Origin: Thermoplasmatales archaeon SW_10_69_26
Lineage (GTDB): Archaea > Thermoplasmatota > SW-10-69-26
Length of the DNA stretch: 50,179 bases
Direction: 5' to 3'
Assembly (NCBI GenBank): GCA_003009755.1
Contig: PXUB01000012.1
Location: 6,770-56,948, forward strand
Of this stretch, positions 41,643 through 50,179 are shown piece by piece (position 1 is the first letter of the stretch; each line of letters starts with the position of its first letter). Under the pieces are notes generated by a model. That model did no database searches. It was not told the DNA's origin and saw only the letters and a program-made list of their open reading frames with translations. The position numbers were made by a program, and so were the translations under genes.

Positions 41643-41960
41643 GTGGTCTCGTCGACGCTCGGGCACCGCCTGGCCGGGGTCCTCACCGTCGACGTGCCCG
41701 AGAGGCCAGGCCGGTTCCGGCTCGTGGGCCAGCTGTTGACGCTGCTCGCGGTGGGAGCCCTGCTCTTGTGCCTCGCCGCGGCCGCGGCGTTCATCCTGGG
41801 GTTCGTGATCGTCCCCGGCATCGGGATCCTCGGGGCCTGGGCCTGGAACCCGTTCACGCCCCGGAGCGTCTACGTCCCTTTCCAAGAGTGGACGACGTTG
41901 GCGACGCGGCAGGCCTTCGAGACGCGGACCGATCGGACCTTCGAGCCCGTCGAGCCGTGA
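41643..41960 (+). CDS. Small membrane protein of unknown function
   Basis: A 105-residue protein from GTG 41643. After a polar start, one long or two short membrane helices occupy about residues 28-68 (LVGQLLTLLAVGALLLCLAA, then FILGFVIVPGIGILG). A soluble acidic tail follows (TPRSVYVPFQEWTTLATRQA). A TATA-like gcttaggc is about 29 bp upstream. The stop abuts the purP stop on the other strand. No family recognised. Confidence 0.65.
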   Translation: MVSSTLGHRLAGVLTVDVPERPGRFRLVGQLLTLLAVGALLLCLAAAAAFILGFVIVPGIGILGAWAWNPFTPRSVYVPFQEWTTLATRQAFETRTDRTFEPVEP

Positions 41961-43034
41961 TCAGGTCAGGACCGTCTCGAGCTGGTTCTGCTTCTCGGCG
42001 AGCTTGAGCTCCTGGGCGATGCGTTGCCCGGTCGAGAGGCCCGGTTCGACGAAGTCGCCGTAGGGGCTGGAGGTGATGAACGGGTTCGTGCCGGCGACGA
42101 TGCGGGCACTGATCTCGAAGACGGTGAACTCGAGGTCGTCGGTGACGACGGTCTCGAGGCAGAAGGGCCCCCACAGGCCGCCGAAGTTCTCGTACGCGTA
42201 TTTCACGGTCTCGGCCCCCATCTCGAGCACCTTGGGCAGAAGCGACTCGCGCAGCGTCATCGGGACGTTGCCGGTGACGACGAAGCTGGGCCGGATGCCC
42301 ATGTTCTCGAGCTCCTTGATCGAGCCCAGGCGGTGGGCTTCGTCGATCGTGGTCTCGTCGCGCCGGTCGACGCTGAGCATCTGGAGGTTCCCGTCGCCGA
42401 CCTGGTAGCCGTCGTCGGTCAGCGGCGAGTAGAAGTAGTGCATGTAGTAGCGGGTGCCGAGCGTGAACTCCTGGATGTGGGTGTCGTCGAGGTCGACGTC
42501 GTCTTCGATCTTCTGCAGGAACTCGGGGTAGCTGTTCGCGATGAAGAACCCGTCGCCGCCCTTGGCGCCGTGGTACTTCACCATGACCGGCTTCACGATG
42601 TCGCGGGGATCGTCGAGCACCGGCGGCGTGTCGAGGCCGGCTTCCTCGAGCCACTGGCGCTCCTTGTTGCGGTCGGACTCCCAGTCGAGGACGTGCCGGT
42701 TCCCGTACATCGGCACCTCCATCTCGGCGTAGTTCTCGGCGCCCATGTACTCGACGAAGGAGCCGTGGGGGACGATGACGGCGTTGCGTTCGCGCAGCTG
42801 GCCCGCCAGGTCCGCGAGCTCGGGCCACGTGTCCGCGACGAGGAACTCGTCGGGCTTGGCGCGCGGGAAGGCGTCGTAGTGCTTGGGCTCCTCCCCGACC
42901 GCGAGGCCGATCGTGTTCAGGCCCTCGCGGTGTGCCCCCTCGAAGATCTGCAGCGAGGTGTGGGAGCAAGCCGTGGCGACCGTCAAATCGCCTTGGTCGT
43001 AGTCGTCGAGGATGGCGGCAAGGTCGTGCGACAC
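41961..43034 (-). CDS. purP: FAICAR synthetase, archaeal (formate-dependent)
   Basis: A 357-residue ATP-grasp enzyme that makes FAICAR from AICAR, formate and ATP, the archaeal replacement for the transformylase half of PurH. Motifs include ATACSHTSLQIFEGA at the N-terminus, VIVPHGSFVEYMG, VKYHGAKGGDGFF (ATP-grasp loop) and the C-terminal FCLETVVTDDLEFTVFEIS, here split as FCLETVVTDD and FTVFEISARI. GTG 43034 is preferred: it follows AAGGTGG with proper spacing and a TATA-like caaatag at about 43070. The frame is open to 43130 without coding character. It complements purC elsewhere in the window. Very confident. Confidence 0.95.
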   Translation of the reverse strand: MSHDLAAILDDYDQGDLTVATACSHTSLQIFEGAHREGLNTIGLAVGEEPKHYDAFPRAKPDEFLVADTWPELADLAGQLRERNAVIVPHGSFVEYMGAENYAEMEVPMYGNRHVLDWESDRNKERQWLEEAGLDTPPVLDDPRDIVKPVMVKYHGAKGGDGFFIANSYPEFLQKIEDDVDLDDTHIQEFTLGTRYYMHYFYSPLTDDGYQVGDGNLQMLSVDRRDETTIDEAHRLGSIKELENMGIRPSFVVTGNVPMTLRESLLPKVLEMGAETVKYAYENFGGLWGPFCLETVVTDDLEFTVFEISARIVAGTNPFITSSPYGDFVEPGLSTGQRIAQELKLAEKQNQLETVLT

Positions 43035-43264
43035 CGGGTCCACCTTGCCGTCGGCCAATCGACGGTCGCTATTTGAGTGTAGGGGTCCGGCGCCCGTGAA
43101 CGTCTCCCACGGGACACCACCATCTGGCACGAGCGTCGACTCCCTCCTTCTGCTCGCGCACCTCGCCGCCGGTGGGCCGTCGACCGTCGCGCGGAGGCGT
43201 CGAGCACTTCCACCGTCCCTCCGGCGGCTCCCTTACAACCACGCCGCCAGGATGGAGACCAACC

Positions 43265-43622
43265 ATGACCCCGCCAGCAGCACCCACCGCTCCCCCGTCG
43301 GACCCCGAGCCCGTCGACCGGCTGGGCCCCCGACCGATCGCCCGCGCCCGCTCGGGGCCAGAGCGCTCCCCCACGTCGGCGCTTTCGCTGCGGTTGCGGT
43401 TCGCCGACGACCGCGAGGCCGAGCCCGGGATGGAGCTGCCCGAGGGCCAGCTGACGCCGGTCGAGGGCACCCGCGGTACCGAGGCCGCCCGCCACCGGCT
43501 CGTGCTCGACGCGGCGACGCGAGGCGGTGCTGTTGTCGATGCTGCTCGAGCAGGAGAAGCGGATCGTCGGGCTGGAGCAAGCCTGCGCCACCGACGAGGA
43601 GCAGGGGTCCCGGTCGGGATGA
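43265..43622 (+). pseudogene. Frameshifted small gene of unknown function
   Basis: From ATG 43265 the frame has strong GC-rich third positions and reads through PEPVDRLGPRPIARARSG and LRLRFADDREAEPGMELPEG to RHRLVLDAATR near 43520. There the sensible text switches frame to REAVLLSMLLEQEKRIVGL and ends ATDEEQGSRSG at TGA 43620-43622. Joined, it gives about 119 residues with a helical C-terminus. A TATA-like ccttacaa lies about 30 bp upstream of the ATG, and GGAG is near it. The shift is either a real mutation or an assembly error. The histidine kinase gene follows directly. Confidence 0.5.
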
Positions 43623-43638
43623 CGTCCACTCTCCCACG

Positions 43639-43646
43639 CTTTATCA
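43639..43646 (+). promoter_or_regulatory. TATA-like box for the membrane histidine kinase
   Basis: ctttatca directly abuts ATG 43647, so transcription should start near 43667. That makes TTG 43683 a better start than the ATG. Confidence 0.45.
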
Positions 43647-43682
43647 ATGGGGTACAGGCGAACGTCACCCTCGGGTGACCGA

Positions 43683-45539
43683 TTGGCTCTGCTGCCCACG
43701 CTCGGATTGGCTGCGGTCGAGGGCGCCATCGTGGCGCTCGTCGGCCTGTTGCTGTTCCACGCCCACCGACGCGTAGGCATCATCCCCTTCATCGGGTTCT
43801 TCGCGCTGGTCGCGTTGCTCCTCCCGCTGACGGTCACCGACGCGAGCCTGGACCTGGCGGCACTGGGCACGGTCCCGCACGCGCAAGCCGCGCTGGTCCC
43901 CGTGCTCGTGTCCTTCGTCGTGCTCGTGCACCTCACGCGCGGCTGGCGGAACGCCCAGCTGGCGGCGCTCACGATCCTCGGCGCCGGCGGGTTCATCGGC
44001 CTGGCCTCCGTGCTCGAGACCTACCTGCCGATCATATTGGGCTCCTCGGCGGCGCCCTCGGAGGTGCTGGTGCCCGTCGCGGCCGGTGCCGCCGTGTGGG
44101 CGGCCGCCGGGCTGGCCTCGATCACGCTGGCCGGTATCGCCGAGTTCACGCGCAAGGTCCCGGCCCTGACCGGCCTGTTCCTCGTGACGTTCCTCGGCGT
44201 CGCCTTGGCCGGCACGATCCACCTGGCGTTCATGCGCGCCGGCTTCCCGTTGGGGAACGCGACCGGGTGGGCGCCCTTCGCGGGCCCGCTTTTGGCGGGC
44301 ATCCCGTCCGTCGTGATCTTGATCGGGTACGGCGCCAACCGCCTGTCCGGCATGTGGGAGGAGACCCGCCGGGCGCTGTTGTCCCGCGAGCCGCTGGGTA
44401 GCGACTCCCAGATCGAGAGGGCCCACGCCCTGCAGGGCGCCAAGCAGCAAGCCGAGGAGCAGACCCGCCGCGAGGTCGACGCCTACCGCCAGCTGATCGA
44501 GACCGACGACCGCGGCGCCTACGTCTGCAACCCCGAGGGGCGGATCACGTACGCCAACCAGGGCCTCAACCGCGTGCTCGAGCGCCCCGACGAGGAGCTG
44601 TCCGGCGAGAACATCCGTCACCTGATGGGCGACACCGACGAGCGCGGCCGCCCGCAGTTCGTCGACTACCCCGTCAAGCCCGGTCGCCATCGGGCGCGCG
44701 TGCGGCTACCGAACGGGCACCAGCGCTCGATCGAGGTCACCGTGCGCCCCACCGAGGACGGGAACCTCTACGGCCGCGTGCGCGACCGCACCGAGGACGT
44801 GCTGCGGCGCGAGCTGGAGGAGCAGAAGGAGCTGGCCGAGTTCTACGTCGACCTGTTGCGCCACGACATCGGCAACGACGTGACGACGCCGCTGAACTAC
44901 CTGGCCATGCTCGAGCACTCCGACAACCTCTCCGAGAAGGAGGAGCGCTACGTGCAGTCCAGCCGGGTGGCCGTCGAGAACATCGCCGATCTGCTGGACC
45001 GGGTGAACGTGCTGACCGGGCTGCAGGACGTGGATCCGGAACCGACTGACGCCGGCCGCATCATGGAGGACGTCGTCGAGCAGTTCCGCGAGAAGCACCC
45101 CGAGCAAGTGTCGATCGCGTGGGATCTGCCCGACGAACCCGTGTACGTCGCCGGGCTCCCGCTGCTCGAGACGGCGTTCATCAACCTCGTCGGCAACGCG
45201 ATCCGACACGCCGGCTCCGATGCCGAGGTCGCGTTGGGCGCCCGCCGCAAGGAGAACACCTGGGAGGTGGTCGTCGAGGACAACGGGCCCGGCATCCCCG
45301 ACGAGGACAAGGACGCGATCTTCGAGCGCGGCGACCGCGACGAAGCCAAGGGCGGCCAGGGCCTGGGCCTGTACATCGTGAAGACGATCGTGAGCGCGCT
45401 CGGCGGCAAGGTCTGGGTCGAGGATCGCATCGAGGGCAAGCCCGAGGCCGGCGCCAGCTTCCGCGTGCGCCTGCCGGCCACGAGCTCGCAGGCCGACCAG
45501 CTGGGCAGCCAGTCCAGCGTGCCGGTCCAGGACGAGTGA
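43683..45539 (+). CDS. Membrane-bound PAS histidine kinase
   Basis: A 618-residue sensor kinase from TTG 43683 (ATG 43647 lies 12 codons upstream but overlaps the TATA-like box). About seven membrane helices occupy residues 5-230. A coiled linker (AKQQAEEQTRREVDAY) leads to a PAS domain (ETDDRGAYVCNPEGRITYAN). The HisKA motif is LLRHDIGNDVTTP with His394, of the HDIGND type common in haloarchaea. HATPase motifs are NLVGNAIRHA, EDNGPGIPDED and GQGLGLYIVK. It would phosphorylate a partner regulator in response to a membrane or PAS signal; none is encoded in the window. Cytoplasmic kinase, signal unknown. Confidence 0.92.
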   Translation: MALLPTLGLAAVEGAIVALVGLLLFHAHRRVGIIPFIGFFALVALLLPLTVTDASLDLAALGTVPHAQAALVPVLVSFVVLVHLTRGWRNAQLAALTILGAGGFIGLASVLETYLPIILGSSAAPSEVLVPVAAGAAVWAAAGLASITLAGIAEFTRKVPALTGLFLVTFLGVALAGTIHLAFMRAGFPLGNATGWAPFAGPLLAGIPSVVILIGYGANRLSGMWEETRRALLSREPLGSDSQIERAHALQGAKQQAEEQTRREVDAYRQLIETDDRGAYVCNPEGRITYANQGLNRVLERPDEELSGENIRHLMGDTDERGRPQFVDYPVKPGRHRARVRLPNGHQRSIEVTVRPTEDGNLYGRVRDRTEDVLRRELEEQKELAEFYVDLLRHDIGNDVTTPLNYLAMLEHSDNLSEKEERYVQSSRVAVENIADLLDRVNVLTGLQDVDPEPTDAGRIMEDVVEQFREKHPEQVSIAWDLPDEPVYVAGLPLLETAFINLVGNAIRHAGSDAEVALGARRKENTWEVVVEDNGPGIPDEDKDAIFERGDRDEAKGGQGLGLYIVKTIVSALGGKVWVEDRIEGKPEAGASFRVRLPATSSQADQLGSQSSVPVQDE

Positions 45540-45775
45540 GGGAGGACACCTCGCCCGGCGGAGGCCGCGGGAAAACCATGGCGTCGTGAAGGCCGGGTCG
45601 AGAGAGATTCGGCCGGAGGGAGGGACGACCGAGACCCGCGGAAGTTCCACTCCTCTCCTGCCTGTGGGTTTGACCCTCCCGACGAGCAACGGGTGCTGGT
45701 ACGCGGGTCCGGGTTTCGACCTTGCCAACCCGCCATTCGAGATCCCCAGTTACCGAGGCGCGAGGAACCCAAAAT

Positions 45776-45785
45776 TCTATTTATC
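45776..45785 (+). promoter_or_regulatory. TATA-like box and SD for the large beta-helix gene
   Basis: tctatttatc is about 35 bp before ATG 45816, and GGAGG (45806-45810) is five bases before that ATG. So this gene has a short leader with a ribosome-binding site. The gap 45540-45775 shows no gene. Confidence 0.55.
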
Positions 45786-45815
45786 CGTGCCAGGACCGTA
45801 CCCCCGGAGGCACCG

Positions 45816-48800
45816 ATGGAGGCACCCACGAACCCACTGGCCCGTTCGTTGGCCCTGGCGGTTGTGGCCGGCGTTTGCTGTGCGCTCGCCGTCGCCGCGC
45901 CGGCTCATGCGGGCGAGACGCTCGTCGTGGACGACGACAGGAAAGACTGCCCCGACGCAGAGACCACCTCGATCCAGGCGGCGGTCGACAACGCTAGCGA
46001 AGGCGACCGCGTCGAGGTCTGCCCCGGGAACTACCCCGAGTCGATCACCGTGGACACCGACGCCGTCGAACTCGTCGGCGACCAGGCGACCGTGGTCGAC
46101 CCCGGGGGTAGTGAGGTCGGCGTGGGCGTGCGCGCGGAGAACGTCACCGTCTCTGGCCTCGCTGTCGAGGGACACGACACGGGGCTGCTCGTGGTCGGGA
46201 ACGAGTCCCGCATCGTGGAGAACGAGATCCGGGCCAGCGACCACGGCCTGCTGTTGGCAACCGTCTACGATCCGACCGACAACGTCCAGGTGTCGTCCTC
46301 GCTGCGCACCACGGTCGCCGACAACATGTTCCGTCACCCGGGCCACCCTGACGAGCGGGGTCAGATGGGGATCGGGGACTTCGACATCGGGATCTCGACG
46401 ACGGCCGACGAGTTGCTCGTCGACCTCGTCGAGTCGCTCGAGTCGGGTGAGATCGAGAACGCGACCAATCCCGAGGACGCCGTGCGACCGCTGCAGAATC
46501 GGATCGAGAATAACACCGTCGAGGGGTATCATCGGGCGCTGGCTCTCTTTGGAGCCCGCGAAGACCGAATCGAGAACAACACCCTGCGGCCCGCGGGCGA
46601 AGCCGCGTTCCCCGTCTTCGGGGATCCCCCGACGGGCCTCTTCGCCGAGCGATCCTCGGGCAACCGGCTCGTGGCGAACGAGATCGTGGGTCCCAACGGG
46701 ACTGGAATCCACTTGGACCACTCTACCGGATTCCGGCTCGAAGACAACGAGATCCACGACCGCCCGACGGGTCTACGAATCGACGGCGACAAGGACGCGG
46801 TCAATCACTACGACCACCAGATCACCCCCACGAACACCGTCGCAGGGGACCCGGTCGTCTTCTTCAACGGAGCGGAGAACCGGCGGGTAGAGGTCGGCGA
46901 CGTGGCCTTCGTGGGACTCGTAAACACGGCGAACGTGACCGTTGCCGACGCCGACGTGCACAGCCAGATCCTGATGGCCGCGGCCGAGGACAGCACGGTG
47001 CAAAACGCTACCGTCAGCGGCGAACAGCCGGCCGTGATTCGAGCCGGTAGCCACGGGAGCTCGATCGAAGGACTCTGGGCGGGAGCCGAGCTCCGCGAAG
47101 CCTTGGAGGTGGCCTACAGCGACGACGTGACAGTTCAAAACGCCACCCTTCGGGCCGTGGACGATTACAACGGCATCGATTCCCTCAACCTGTGGAGCCC
47201 CACCAACCTCACGGTCCGCGACAGTCGGCTGGGTGAAACCAACCTCCGCGGCGACTACGACGGCATCGCGTTCGTGAACAACACCGTCGACGGCGTCCTC
47301 ACCCCCGGCCGTGACACCCTTTCGATCTACCGCTGCGAGTACGCCGGGAACCCACTCTGCTCGGAACCCGGAGATCCGGTCCTCCTTCGAGACAACCGGT
47401 TCGTGTCCGACCCGTGGCGTGTCACCGACCAAGGGATCCCCGGAGAGCCGTTCTCTCCGGCGGTTTGGTCCCGGAACACCCCAATCGTAGTGGAAGACAA
47501 CACCGTCGAGGGCGCGAAGACCGCCTTCGACCTCGAGGGGGGCGACGAGGACCCGGAAGACGTCTACGAGATCGAGGCCCGCAACAACTCGTTCCAGTTC
47601 GTGCGAACCGCCCTCGACGTGAACCTCGCACAGGGCGCCATCGTGACAGGTAACGAGGTCCGGAACTCGGACGTCGGAATCCGGCTGCGTCCCGTGCTGG
47701 AGGACCCGCGGGTCGCCGACAACCGGTTTCGGAACGTTGCCAAGGTAGCGTTGCTCGTGTCGGCCGAGAACGCCACGCTGGTCGACAACGAGGTGCGAGA
47801 TTCCGGTGGAGCCATCGGGATCTCGACCTCGCAAGCCGAGGACGCCCGGATCTGGAACACCACGATCCAAGACACGGACACCTCGCTGAGCCTCGGAGCC
47901 TTCGTGGGAAATCTCGAGTCCTACGAGCACGAGATCCCGCGGAACAACACCGTCGACGGGAAGCCCATCATCTACGAGGTGGGCGCCCGAGACCGCGTCG
48001 TCGAGCCCCCCGAGGACCCCGGCTACGTAGGCTTCGTGCGGTCCAACAACGTGACCGTCCGTAACGTATCGCTCTCGAACGCCGGGGAGGGAGTGCTGCT
48101 CGTCGACAGCACCGACGTCCACGTCAAGGACGTTCGGGCCCGCGACAACGGCAACGGGATCGAGGTCGTTCAAAGCGACGACGTCGTGGTCGAGGACACC
48201 ACAGTTACCGACAGCGACGGCTTCGGTGTCGTCGTCCACTCGGCAGAGGACGAGGCGCGCTCCAACGATGTCGAGATCCGGGACAACCGGGTCGACCACA
48301 GCAGCCGCGCCGGGATCCGCGTCGACGAGGCCCGAGACGTGACCGTCGCCGACAATCGACTCTCGCGGAACTTCGACGACGAGGATTTCCGCAGGAACGA
48401 GCCCGGGATCCGTGTCCGGGACGTGGAGGACGTGAGACTGCAGGCCAACCGCCTGTACGACAGTCGGCAGGGGATCCGGGTCGGCAACCTCCCCGACGAT
48501 CCCTCGGGACCCGTCCGCGTCACCGACAACCTCGTCGAGGACAGCCTCAAGGCCGGCCTGACCGTGGAGAGCGGCGCCGACCCCGACCACGTCGTCGTCC
48601 GCGACAACGCGTTCGTGGACAACGAGATCGGCGTGGAACTCGACGCCGCCGGAATCCTCGACGCTCGCAACAACTCGTGGGGTGCCGCCGACGGTCCCAG
48701 CGGGCGCGCGGAGGACCCCAAGACGGGGGCTGTAGCGGACGGGAGCGGGGACAAGGTGGACGAGAACGTTCGCTTTGACCCCTGGAGAGAAGACCTGCCA

Positions 48801-50021
48801 CCGCGCATCGACCTCCCCGACCCCAACCCCGTGCGCGAGGGGGAGACGCTCGTCGTCGACGTGACCGCGTGGGATCCCGAGGGCGACGCGATCGACCTCT
48901 CGGTCCCCACCACGCCCGACGGGGCCACGTTCACCGACCGCGGCGACGGAACCGCCAGGCTCACGTGGACGCCTGGGCACGGGGACCGGGGCAGCCACGA
49001 CTTCGTGGTCCGAGCCGAGGCCGACGGCCTGTCGGCCCAGGCGGCGGCCACGATCGAGGTCCGGCCGGGGCTGGATGCGCCCGACGTGACGGTTCTCGAT
49101 CCCGTCATCGAGGCCGACCACCCCGTGACCGCGCTTTTGCCCGGCCAGGATCTCGTTCTGAGAGCCGACGCCGACGACGCCGACGGTGAGGTCGAACAGG
49201 TCACCCTTGGAACGGGCGAGGATCCCTCCACGCTGCGCGACGCCGAGCGCCGATCGGGGACGTGGGTGACCGGCCCCGTCTCCTTCGAGACCCCGGGCAC
49301 ATACGAGATCCACGCGAAAGCCGTGGACGACGACGGGCTCACCGGCGAGGCGCAGGCCACGATCGAGATCCGCGCCAACCGGCCCCCCGAGATCCGGCTG
49401 CGCTCGGAGCCGCTGGCGGTCGACGAGGTCCAACCCGAGGTCCGGATCGACGCCTCCCCCAGCCGGGATCCCGACGGCCACCACGTTCGGTCCCTCCTCG
49501 AGTTGCCCGACGGTCGCGAGGTCGAGTCCTCGTCCCCGATGGCCAGCCCCGAGCCCGTCAACTGGACGCCGCCGGGGGCCGGGGTCTACGAGGCCACCGT
49601 CACGCTCGAGGACCCTCGCGATGCGAGAACGACGTCGGCCGCGACAATCGAGGTGGACGACGCGATTACGGTTCCCGACTTGCGGGTCGTTCCCCGGGGT
49701 CCCAACCAACGCACCCACGTCGTCGGCCTCGTATTGAACGAGTCCGGCTCGGGGGTCGCGAACGCCGGCGTTGAGCTGACCGTGGACGTGCCGGGCAGTC
49801 CTCGTCCCACGACGGTGACGACGGTCGCCAACGACCAGGGCCTGTTCAGTCAGGCCCTACCCTTCGACGTGGGGGTCGGCGTCACGGGCCTGAACCTGGT
49901 CGGCGAGCACGGGCTGACCGTGCGGGCGGAGGCCGCAAACCAGTACGCGCTCGCCGGGGACGACGGGCAGGGCCCCGAGGTGGCGACGGTTCAGACGACC
50001 TATCACGTCGAGGCGACGTGA
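45816..50021 (+). CDS. Large secreted beta-helix and Ig-like-domain protein
   Basis: A 1401-residue exported protein with a signal peptide ending APAHAGE. Residues about 32-320 begin as a NosD-type beta-helix (SIQAAVDNASEGDRVEVCPG) and successive PbH1 stretches fill residues to about 970, many with ENNTV, VRDN and VADNR turns. The helix closes with NNSWGAADGPSG. The last 400 residues are three or four Ig-like/PKD-like domains (DVTAWDPEGDAIDL, VLRADADDADGEV, RIDASPSRDPDGH) and a final carboxypeptidase-regulatory-like domain (VVGLVLNESGSGVANAGVELT). This looks like a surface adhesin or polysaccharide-binding protein. No sortase or PGF-type anchor is seen at the C-terminus. Ligand unknown. Confidence 0.88.
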   Translation: MEAPTNPLARSLALAVVAGVCCALAVAAPAHAGETLVVDDDRKDCPDAETTSIQAAVDNASEGDRVEVCPGNYPESITVDTDAVELVGDQATVVDPGGSEVGVGVRAENVTVSGLAVEGHDTGLLVVGNESRIVENEIRASDHGLLLATVYDPTDNVQVSSSLRTTVADNMFRHPGHPDERGQMGIGDFDIGISTTADELLVDLVESLESGEIENATNPEDAVRPLQNRIENNTVEGYHRALALFGAREDRIENNTLRPAGEAAFPVFGDPPTGLFAERSSGNRLVANEIVGPNGTGIHLDHSTGFRLEDNEIHDRPTGLRIDGDKDAVNHYDHQITPTNTVAGDPVVFFNGAENRRVEVGDVAFVGLVNTANVTVADADVHSQILMAAAEDSTVQNATVSGEQPAVIRAGSHGSSIEGLWAGAELREALEVAYSDDVTVQNATLRAVDDYNGIDSLNLWSPTNLTVRDSRLGETNLRGDYDGIAFVNNTVDGVLTPGRDTLSIYRCEYAGNPLCSEPGDPVLLRDNRFVSDPWRVTDQGIPGEPFSPAVWSRNTPIVVEDNTVEGAKTAFDLEGGDEDPEDVYEIEARNNSFQFVRTALDVNLAQGAIVTGNEVRNSDVGIRLRPVLEDPRVADNRFRNVAKVALLVSAENATLVDNEVRDSGGAIGISTSQAEDARIWNTTIQDTDTSLSLGAFVGNLESYEHEIPRNNTVDGKPIIYEVGARDRVVEPPEDPGYVGFVRSNNVTVRNVSLSNAGEGVLLVDSTDVHVKDVRARDNGNGIEVVQSDDVVVEDTTVTDSDGFGVVVHSAEDEARSNDVEIRDNRVDHSSRAGIRVDEARDVTVADNRLSRNFDDEDFRRNEPGIRVRDVEDVRLQANRLYDSRQGIRVGNLPDDPSGPVRVTDNLVEDSLKAGLTVESGADPDHVVVRDNAFVDNEIGVELDAAGILDARNNSWGAADGPSGRAEDPKTGAVADGSGDKVDENVRFDPWREDLPPRIDLPDPNPVREGETLVVDVTAWDPEGDAIDLSVPTTPDGATFTDRGDGTARLTWTPGHGDRGSHDFVVRAEADGLSAQAAATIEVRPGLDAPDVTVLDPVIEADHPVTALLPGQDLVLRADADDADGEVEQVTLGTGEDPSTLRDAERRSGTWVTGPVSFETPGTYEIHAKAVDDDGLTGEAQATIEIRANRPPEIRLRSEPLAVDEVQPEVRIDASPSRDPDGHHVRSLLELPDGREVESSSPMASPEPVNWTPPGAGVYEATVTLEDPRDARTTSAATIEVDDAITVPDLRVVPRGPNQRTHVVGLVLNESGSGVANAGVELTVDVPGSPRPTTVTTVANDQGLFSQALPFDVGVGVTGLNLVGEHGLTVRAEAANQYALAGDDGQGPEVATVQTTYHVEAT

Positions 50022-50085
50022 GGACGGGCGGTCGACCACCACGTCCGGGATTCGGCTCGCGCGCCGAAGCGCGGCGGGGACTAGA

Positions 50086-50128
50086 CTGCCGGACGTGTTT
50101 TGCTTACGCTCTCGCGCCGGTCTGAGCG
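50086..50128. repeat. Dispersed intergenic repeat, copy 2
   Basis: This 43-bp stretch matches 10317-10359 without gaps at 39 of 43 positions and keeps the block gctctcgcgccggtctgagc. The right half of the inverted repeat at 10.3 kb is not recognisable here before the window ends. Just beyond, ccccgaaaatttccg resembles atcgaaaatttccg at about 9028-9042. Confidence 0.7.
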
Positions 50129-50179
50129 AGGCAAGGTCGCGGAGCCCGAGGAAGGAAACCCCGAAAATTTCCGACCCTC

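Noticed and set aside
1-50179. tRNA, rRNA or known riboswitches
   Set aside because: I looked for T-loop-like GTTCGAATC sequences and conserved rRNA blocks and saw none; a covariance-model scan would be decisive.

Overview
The window reads as a high-GC euryarchaeal chromosome segment. Archaeal gene families dominate: phosphomevalonate decarboxylase, PurP, aspartate dehydrogenase NadX, RIO1 kinase with a two-KH Pno1-like partner, archaeal-type AspRS and LeuRS, and KaiC-family ATPases. Promoters look archaeal: TATA-like boxes (cttaaa, ctttat, attaat) lie 25-35 nt before many starts, which implies leaderless mRNAs, and only a few genes have a clear Shine-Dalgarno. Cytosolic enzymes are very rich in Asp and Glu, as in salt-adapted archaea. 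A Thermoplasmata-like or haloarchaea-like lineage is my inference; no rRNA or tRNA gene was recognised, so the sequence cannot place it firmly.

Layout. 1-2968 (minus): a secreted Gly-rich protein followed by two tandem subtilase paralogs, the last cut by the window edge. 3204-5289 (plus): an aldehyde dehydrogenase and a small acidic protein. 5299-8986 (minus): a membrane protein, NadC and a secreted beta-helix protein. 8987-9562: four tandem repeats of about 95 bp, then nadX (plus), so both NAD-synthesis genes flank the repeat array. 10313-10413: a long inverted repeat between convergent genes. 10421-13219: a membrane/hotdog fusion, a DUF2269-like membrane protein and two tiny secreted Cys-motif proteins. 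13380-13702: six successive hairpins running into the 3' end of aspS. 13672-17253: aspS, an aconitase-family large subunit and a hotdog thioesterase. 17254-17937: non-coding DNA with a paired structured element. 17938-20228: NYN-domain protein, RIO1 and KH protein. 20291-23556: a dead and a live copy of a lipoprotein gene, a double winged-helix regulator, a zinc-ribbon protein and an FG-GAP-like secreted protein. 23622-28108: leuS, a nucleobase deaminase and phosphomevalonate decarboxylase.

28182-33600 holds a possibly broken small gene, a membrane/coiled-coil protein, a small secreted beta-helix protein, purC, a DUF389 transporter-like protein, superoxide dismutase and a decayed SLC13 transporter. 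33664-36473 is the most striking locus: a KaiB homologue translationally coupled to one protein that carries two KaiC domains, a PAS domain and a histidine kinase. 36772-39214: an HPS-RraA fusion divergent from a PfkB kinase. 39422-41960: an Old Yellow Enzyme-type flavoprotein and small membrane proteins. 41961-45539: purP, a frameshifted gene and a membrane histidine kinase. 45816-50021: a 1401-residue secreted beta-helix/Ig-like protein. The window ends in a second copy of the repeat seen at 10.3 kb.

Together the segment mixes housekeeping islands (NAD, purine, isoprenoid, translation, ribosome maturation) with lineage-specific secreted proteins, gene-duplication scars and structured intergenic repeats. 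The candidates for something undescribed are the KaiB/KaiC-kinase pair, the hairpin array at 13.4-13.7 kb, the repeat arrays, and two paralogous membrane/coiled-coil proteins.
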